A DNA stretch of 10,791 nt, taken from assembly GCA_031406135.1 (NCBI GenBank), contig JANOGU010000094.1, forward strand, positions 1 to 10,791, given 5' to 3'. Position 1 is the first letter of the stretch. Each line of letters begins with the position of its first letter. Under the pieces are notes generated by a model that saw nothing but the letters and a program-made list of their open reading frames with translations, did no database searches and had not been told where the DNA came from. The position numbers and the translations under genes were made by a program. This document shows, piece by piece, positions 5,656 through 10,791 of the stretch. The DNA is from JANOGU01 sp031406135. GTDB lineage: Bacteria; Pseudomonadota; Alphaproteobacteria; Rhodobacterales; Rhodobacteraceae.

Positions 5656-6771
5656 ATGACGCAGCAGTCTGCACAGCATGGGGTCGGCGGGCTGACCTAC
5701 GACGCCAGGAAGCGGGCTTTGCCGCCGGAACTCAACGTCCTTTTCGCGCTGATCGCCATCACGGTTGTCTTCGAACTCCTGAACCGCTGGAACGGCACCA
5801 GTTTCCTGTTCAACACGCGCGAAAGCCTCGACACGCTGTTCAACGAGCAGCGCATCAACATCATCCTCTTGCAGGTCGCGATCACCGGCATCATCGCCAT
5901 CGGCGTGACCCAGGTCATCATCCTGGGCGGCATCGACCTGTCGTCCGGCTCCATCGTCGGCGCCACCGCGATGATCACGATGAGTTTCGGCCAAACCGCG
6001 CTGGTCAACGGCAACCCCAATCCCAAGGCGATCTTCGGCGACGCCTGGATGGACCTGCCGGTGATCGCGCCGATCCTTGTCGGCCTCGCCTGCGGCCTGT
6101 TCGCCGGCCTGGTGAACGGCCTCCTGATCGCCTACACCCGCATCCCGCCGTTCATCGCCACGCTGGGCATGATGGTCTCGGCCCGGGGCGTGGCGAAGTG
6201 GTGGTCGAACGGCAATCCGATCTCGTTCCCGACCGAAAGCTACGCCAGCCTGTCGAACGGCGACATGCTGGGCGGAATGACCTTCGGCTTGTTCTCCTGG
6301 TCCGGCCAGAACCCGGCCGTGGTGTTCTTCCTGCTGGCGGTCCTGTTTCACCTGATCATGAGCTACACGATCTACGGCACCCGCAGCTACGCCATCGGCT
6401 CGAACGAGGCGGCGGCGCGGATGTCGGGGATCAACATCAACCGCCACAAGGTGCTGGTTTACGCCATCGCGGGGCTGCTGGCCGGGGTGGCGGCGATTCT
6501 GCTGACCTCCAAGACACTGACCGCACAAGCCGGCATGGGGGTGATGCTGGAACTGGATGCCATCGCCATGGCGGTGATCGGTGGCGTGTCGCTGTCCGGC
6601 GGCCGCGGCTCGATCATCGGCACGATCCTGGGCGCCCTGATCTTCTCGGTGATCATCTCCGGCTTCACTTCGATCCGGCTCGACGCCTACTACCAGGAGA
6701 TGGTCAAGGGCGCGATCATTGTCGGGGCCGTGGTGCTCGACACCTGGCGCCAGCAGCGGAGGACGAAATGA
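5656..6771 (+). CDS. RbsC-type sugar/inositol ABC transporter permease
   Basis: A 371-residue inner-membrane permease of the branched-chain/ribose class, with about eight to ten hydrophobic segments starting near residue 24. Conserved stretches include GGIDLSSGSIVGA (residues 91-103), NGLLIAYTRIPPFIATLGMM, YAIGSNEAAARMSGI (the cytoplasmic loop that contacts the ATPase) and a glycine-rich IGGVSLSGGRGSI. It forms the channel for the ligand delivered by the upstream binding protein. The start at 5656 (MTQQSAQHG) has an AGGGGGACAGGA ribosome region just upstream. The in-frame ATG at 5602 is rejected because it would place the strong 5607-5632 hairpin inside the coding region. Its stop overlaps the next gene's start (ATGA). 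It is slightly longer than usual, with an insertion near residues 115-135 between early membrane segments. Confidence 0.88.
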   Translation: MTQQSAQHGVGGLTYDARKRALPPELNVLFALIAITVVFELLNRWNGTSFLFNTRESLDTLFNEQRINIILLQVAITGIIAIGVTQVIILGGIDLSSGSIVGATAMITMSFGQTALVNGNPNPKAIFGDAWMDLPVIAPILVGLACGLFAGLVNGLLIAYTRIPPFIATLGMMVSARGVAKWWSNGNPISFPTESYASLSNGDMLGGMTFGLFSWSGQNPAVVFFLLAVLFHLIMSYTIYGTRSYAIGSNEAAARMSGININRHKVLVYAIAGLLAGVAAILLTSKTLTAQAGMGVMLELDAIAMAVIGGVSLSGGRGSIIGTILGALIFSVIISGFTSIRLDAYYQEMVKGAIIVGAVVLDTWRQQRRTK

Positions 6772-7538
6772 GCGACGCTGTTCTCGAAACCATCGGCCTG
6801 ACCAAGCACTATGGCGGGGTCCACGCGCTGAACGACGCCAGCTTCACGCTCCAGGCCGGCGAGCATGTGGCGATCATGGGCGACAACGGCGCCGGCAAGT
6901 CCACTTTCGTGCGCCAGATCACCGGCGTGGAACAGCCGACCTCCGGCAAGATCGTCTTCCATGGCAAGGAGATGAGCTTCGCCGGCCCCCTGGAGGCGCG
7001 CGAGGCCGGCATCGAGACCGTGTTCCAGACGCTGGCGCTCGCGGACGACCTCGACGTACCCTCGAACCTGTTTCTCGGCCGGGAACGCTTCTGGCTCAAG
7101 CTCGGCCCGTTCTCGATCCTCGACCGCAAGTCGATGCGCGCGGCGACGCAGGCGGCACTGGTCAAGACCGGGGTAAAGATTCCCAACCTGTCCAACACCA
7201 TCCGCAACATGTCCGGCGGCCAGCGGCAGTGCGTCGCCATCGCCCGGACCGCCACCTTCGCCTCCAGGCTCACCATCATGGACGAGCCGACCGCGGCGCT
7301 CGGCGTGCAGGAGACGGCGCAGGTGGAAAAGATCATCCGCACGCTGAAGGAGGCGGGCGAACCGCTGATCCTGATCAGCCACAACATGCGGCAGGTCTTC
7401 GACCTTGTGGACCGGATCGTCGTCTTCCGCCGTGGCCGGATCGTGGCCAACCTCAACCGGGCCGAGACCCATGGCGAGGACGTCGTCTCCTACATCACCG
7501 GCGCCAAGACCGCGCCGGAGTTTGCCGGGGCGGCCTGA
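6768..7538 (+). CDS. Single-domain sugar ABC transporter ATP-binding protein
   Basis: A 256-residue ABC ATPase in translational overlap (ATGA) with the permease. Walker A is GDNGAGKST (residues 38-46), the signature is MSGGQ (148-152, with Met for the usual Leu) and Walker B is LTIMDEP (168-174), followed by a switch His in LILISHNM. It energises import of the MocB ligand. Many carbohydrate importers of this class (RbsA, MglA) carry two fused ATPase domains of about 500 residues; this one has only a single domain and must work as a homodimer. That single-domain form is known in sugar importers of alphaproteobacteria. The substrate is inferred only from neighbours. Confidence 0.9.
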   Translation: MSDAVLETIGLTKHYGGVHALNDASFTLQAGEHVAIMGDNGAGKSTFVRQITGVEQPTSGKIVFHGKEMSFAGPLEAREAGIETVFQTLALADDLDVPSNLFLGRERFWLKLGPFSILDRKSMRAATQAALVKTGVKIPNLSNTIRNMSGGQRQCVAIARTATFASRLTIMDEPTAALGVQETAQVEKIIRTLKEAGEPLILISHNMRQVFDLVDRIVVFRRGRIVANLNRAETHGEDVVSYITGAKTAPEFAGAA

Positions 7539-7596
7539 CACCAGCCTCCCAACCACCCCGAACCGTCCGGGCCGGACCCGGACCAAGGAACCAGAC

Positions 7597-8601
7597 ATGA
7601 CCGTCAGATTCGCTGTCCTCGGCGCCGGCCGCATCGGCCGCGTGCACGCCTCCGCCATCGCCTCCGTTCCCGGCGCCGCCCTCGTCGCCATCGCCGACCC
7701 GGTCCCGGCCGCCGCCGAGGCGATCCGCGCGCAATACGGCGCCGAGATCCGCAGCATCGACGCGATCCTTGCGGCAAAGGACGTGGACGCCATCGTCATC
7801 TGCACCCCGACCGACACTCACGCCGACCTGATCGAACGCGGCGTGCAATCGGGCAAGGCGGTGTTCTGCGAAAAGCCGGTGGACCTGTCGCTGGCCCGGG
7901 TGCAGGCCTGCCTCAAGGTCGTGGCCGCGCACAAGCTGCCGGTGATGGTCGGCTTCAACCGCCGCTTCGACCCCGACTTCATGGCGGTCAAGGCCGCCAT
8001 CGACGCCGGCAAGATCGGGACCGTCGAAATGGTCACCATCACCTCCCGCGACCCCGGTGCCCCGCCGGTGGACTACATCAAGCGGTCCGGCGGCATCTTC
8101 CGCGACATGACCATCCACGACTTCGACATGGCGCGCTGGCTATTGGGCGAGGAGCCCGAGACCGTCATGGCCACCGCCGCCGTCCTGACCGACCCCGCCA
8201 TCGGCGCGGCCGGCGATTTCGACAGCGTCAACGTCCTCTTGCGCACCGCCAGCGGGAAACAGGCCGTCATCACCAACTCCCGCCGCGCCACCTACGGCTA
8301 TGACCAGCGGATCGAGGTGCTGGGGTCGAAGGGGATGCTGGCGGCCAAGAACATGGCCGAGGCCAACATCGTGATGGCCGACGCCGCGGGCTACCACGAG
8401 CCGCCGCTCCTGAACTTCTTCATGACCCGCTACACCGCCGCCTACCGCAACGAGATCACCGCCTTCGTGGCCTCCGTCGCCGAAGGCAAGCCCACGCCCA
8501 CGACCACCGAAGACGGGCTGAAGGCGCTGGCGCTGGCCGACGCGGCGCTGAAGTCGGTGGCCGAAGGACGTGCGGTGAAAGTGGCGGAAGTCACGGGCTG
8601 A
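7597..8601 (+). CDS. mocA: MocA/IolG-like inositol dehydrogenase (Gfo/Idh/MocA family)
   Basis: A 334-residue NAD(P)-dependent oxidoreductase. The nucleotide-binding motif is GAGRIG (residues 9-14) followed by IADP at the end of the second strand. EKP is at 92-94, with Lys93 as the catalytic lysine, and GGIFRDMTIHDFD is at 165-177. Asp170 and His174 match the spacing of the Asp172/His176 pair that, with Lys97, forms the catalytic triad of Bacillus inositol dehydrogenase. It would oxidise a ring hydroxyl of an inositol or scyllo-inosamine to the ketone. An AAGGAA ribosome site lies six bases before the ATG, 58 bases after the ATPase stop. It is the last gene of the rightward operon and meets yadH tail to tail with a 25-base gap. 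MocA and IolG cannot be separated with certainty by eye; the moc neighbours favour MocA. Confidence 0.85.
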   Translation: MTVRFAVLGAGRIGRVHASAIASVPGAALVAIADPVPAAAEAIRAQYGAEIRSIDAILAAKDVDAIVICTPTDTHADLIERGVQSGKAVFCEKPVDLSLARVQACLKVVAAHKLPVMVGFNRRFDPDFMAVKAAIDAGKIGTVEMVTITSRDPGAPPVDYIKRSGGIFRDMTIHDFDMARWLLGEEPETVMATAAVLTDPAIGAAGDFDSVNVLLRTASGKQAVITNSRRATYGYDQRIEVLGSKGMLAAKNMAEANIVMADAAGYHEPPLLNFFMTRYTAAYRNEITAFVASVAEGKPTPTTTEDGLKALALADAALKSVAEGRAVKVAEVTG

Positions 8602-8626
8602 GGCGACGCCCGGCGGCGGCCGGCCA

Positions 8627-9384
<758 letters not shown>

Positions 9385-9388
<4 letters not shown>

Positions 9389-10311
9389 GCCTGCCCCCTG
9401 ACCAGCCCGACGAAAATGTCTTCGAGGCTGCTCTGTGCGGTGGAGAGATCGGTCAACTGCAACCCGGCGCCGCGCAGGTCGCTCAACAGGGTGACGATGC
9501 CGGTGCGTTCGCCCTTGGTGTCGTAGGTGTAGATCAGGCTGCGCCCCTCCGGGCCCAACTCCAGCGCATAGGACGAAAGCGCCTCGGGCACCGCGGCCAG
9601 CGGCGCGGCCAGCTCGACATGCAGCTGCTTCTGGCCCATCCGCTGCATCAGCGCCGCCTTGTCCTCGACCAGCAGGATCTCGCCCTTGTTGATCACGGCC
9701 ACCCGGTCGGCAATCGCCTCGGCCTCCTCGATGTAATGCGTGGTCAGGATGATGGTCACGCCCTCGGCCCGCAACTGCCGCACCACCTCCCACATGTCCT
9801 TGCGCAGTTCGACATCGACGCCGGCCGAAGGCTCGTCGAGAAACAGCACCCGCGGCTCGTGCGCCAGCGCCTTGGCGATCAGCACCCGCCGCTTCATGCC
9901 GCCCGACAGCGGCATGATCGGGCTGTCCTTCTTGTCCCACAGCGACAGCTGCCGCAGCACCCGCTCGACCAGCGCCGGGTCCGGCGCCTTGCCGAACAGC
10001 CCGCGCGAGAAGCTGGTGACGTTCCAGACCGTCTCGAACGGCTCCAGCGTGATCTCCTGCGGCACCAGCCCGATCAGGTTCCGCGTCGCCCGATACTCCC
10101 GCACCACGTCGAACCCGCCCACGCTGACGCTGCCCGAGGTCGGCTGAACGATGCCGCAGATTGTCGAGATCAGCGTCGTCTTGCCTGCGCCGTTGGGGCC
10201 GAGAAGCGCGATGATCTCGCCCTGCTCGATCTCCAGGCTGACCGACTTCAGCGCCGCGAAGCCGGAGGCGTAGGTCTTGGTCAGGTTGCGGACGGAGACA
10301 ATGGACGGCAT
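9385..10311 (-). CDS. yadG: YadG-like ABC-2 type transporter ATP-binding protein
   Basis: A 308-residue ABC ATPase. Walker A is GPNGAGKTT (residues 38-46), the Q-loop is in LVPQEITLEPFETV, the signature is LSGGM (135-139), Walker B is VLFLDE (155-160) and the H-loop is in ILTTHYIEEAEAIADR. About 100 C-terminal residues after the ATPase core form the accessory domain typical of DrrA/YadG-type exporters. It powers YadH. The start at 10311 gives MPSIVSVRNLTKTY with a GAGG about nine bases upstream. It is the first gene of a two-gene leftward operon. The exported substrate is unknown for this family; drug, lipid or polysaccharide export has been suggested for relatives. Confidence 0.9.
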
Positions 10312-10657
10312 CGCGGCCTCGGTGTGAGGGAGCCGGTCACGGTAGCCTGCGGACGGGGTGGCGCCAAGGGCGCGTGGCGGGATTTCAGGGAGTGGGGAGG
10401 TCTGGCACCCTCGCCGACATCGTGGCGAGGGCGGGGGGCGGTTGAGGTGGCAGGTGAGGGAGCACTAGTAGTGTTCGCATTCATTGCGCACCCTTTGCGC
10501 GGGTGGTCATGCACTGGCGACAAATGATGCGTAGCGAACGAAGCACAAGATATAGCTTTTCCGGGGCCTCAGATCAAGATGTAGTGCCAATCCGTCCCGT
10601 CAACCTATGGTGCCAACTTCTATACATAGAGGCAGCCTCGTACGCACGCACAACAGC
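10312..10657. other. Non-coding stretch upstream of yadG with a base-composition change
   Basis: No convincing gene is seen. From about 10480, and clearly after 10530, the sequence becomes much richer in A and T than the rest of the window. It holds a GC-rich inverted repeat (10408-10431), the near-palindrome CACTAGTAGTG (10463-10473), two copies of GTGCCAA (within 10583-10617) and the small palindrome TCTATACATAGA (10619-10630). The composition change may mark the edge of a transferred element. Confidence 0.6.
10408..10431. repeat. Inverted repeat with 8-bp arms upstream of yadG
   Basis: CCCTCGCC (10408-10415) and GGCGAGGG (10424-10431) are perfect complements around GACATCGT. It has the look of a dispersed intergenic repeat or a hairpin in a long leader; it is about 100 bases from the yadG start. 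Copy number elsewhere cannot be judged from one window. Confidence 0.6.
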
Positions 10658-10686
10658 TTGACTACATTCACCCCCCGTGGTAAATT
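10658..10686 (+). promoter_or_regulatory. Strong sigma-70-like promoter for the gene at the right edge
   Basis: TTGACT (10658-10663), a 17-base spacer and TAAATT (10681-10686) match the consensus well. The predicted transcript would begin near 10693, giving a very short leader of about 15 bases. Confidence 0.6.
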
Positions 10687-10702
10687 CACCGCAGGAGGTG
10701 AA
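10667..10702 (+). promoter_or_regulatory. Repeated TTCACC/GGTGAA sites over promoter and ribosome site
   Basis: TTCACC occurs at 10667 and again at 10685, and its complement GGTGAA at 10697-10702. The last two form an inverted repeat around GCAGGA that includes the AGGAGG ribosome site (10693-10698). They may be operator half-sites for self-control, or a small hairpin hiding the ribosome site. Confidence 0.42.
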
Positions 10703-10707
10703 TAGCT

Positions 10708-10791
10708 ATGGCGCAACGCAATGAGTTTGGACGCTCCTGTCAGTCTGCCAGGGAAGTCTTGGGAATAACGCTACTTGAGTTCGCGCGAAAG
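10708..10791 (+). CDS. 5' end of a small gene, possibly a helix-turn-helix (Xre-like) regulator
   Basis: The ATG at 10708 follows a near-perfect Shine-Dalgarno AGGAGG with a nine-base gap and the promoter described above. Twenty-eight codons are seen before the window ends, reading MAQRNEFGRS at the start and then SAREVLGITLLEFARK. The second part resembles the first two helices of Xre/Cro-type DNA-binding domains (pattern R-x-x-LG-[IL]T-x-x-E-[LF]A-R). Codon use is less GC-biased than in the other genes, with codons such as ATA, CTA and TTG, so it may have been transferred. That it is a real gene is likely; the helix-turn-helix call is a tentative reading of a short piece. Confidence 0.6.
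   Translation, partial: MAQRNEFGRSCQSAREVLGITLLEFARK

Noticed and set aside
8602..8626. Bidirectional terminator between mocA and yadH
   Set aside because: The 25-base gap has only short GC repeats and no clear stem with a T run, so no terminator is claimed.

Overview
High-GC DNA with dense operons, short or overlapping gene junctions and one GTG start. The protein families (MocD/MocE, MocC, MocB, MocA-like, YadGH) point to an alphaproteobacterium, probably of the Rhodobacterales. That placement is inferred from gene content and base composition; no rRNA or other marker gene is present.

Layout. Bases 1-2309 carry a leftward operon. Read in its own direction it is: a three-histidine-box membrane oxygenase of the desaturase type (MocD-like), a Rieske ferredoxin (MocE-like), and a PanB-superfamily protein whose start codon lies one base after the mocE stop. 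The PanB homology ends abruptly near base 120. The last ~118 bases are, in another frame, an internal piece of a succinyl-CoA-synthetase alpha subunit (SucD-like), so there is a deletion, rearrangement or assembly junction there. Bases 2310-2556 are a divergent control region with an 11-bp tandem repeat and a palindrome over a candidate mocD promoter. Rightward from 2557 come a LacI-type regulator, a second palindrome/promoter region, then mocC (TIM-barrel isomerase/dehydratase type), mocB (periplasmic sugar/inositol-type binding protein), an RbsC-type permease, a single-domain sugar ABC ATPase, and mocA/iolG (inositol-type dehydrogenase). Convergent with these is a two-gene ABC-2 exporter (yadH, yadG homologues; 8627-10311). 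After a ~390-base non-coding stretch that becomes visibly more AT-rich, a short open frame with a strong promoter and Shine-Dalgarno starts at 10708 and runs off the end. It may be a small helix-turn-helix protein.

How it works together. The set MocD + MocE + MocC + MocB + permease + ATPase + MocA matches the known parts of rhizopine (3-O-methyl-scyllo-inosamine) catabolism of rhizobia. Uptake is by MocB and the ABC transporter, O-demethylation by MocD/MocE, and ring oxidation and further conversion by MocA and MocC. Differences from the classical rhizobial locus are a LacI-type regulator instead of MocR, no MocF reductase in the window, and the added PanB-like (and SucD-like) genes. The true substrate may be a rhizopine, another O-methyl inositol, or a related compound. 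This locus, the altered PanB-like protein and the shared operator-like palindromes are the most interesting content.
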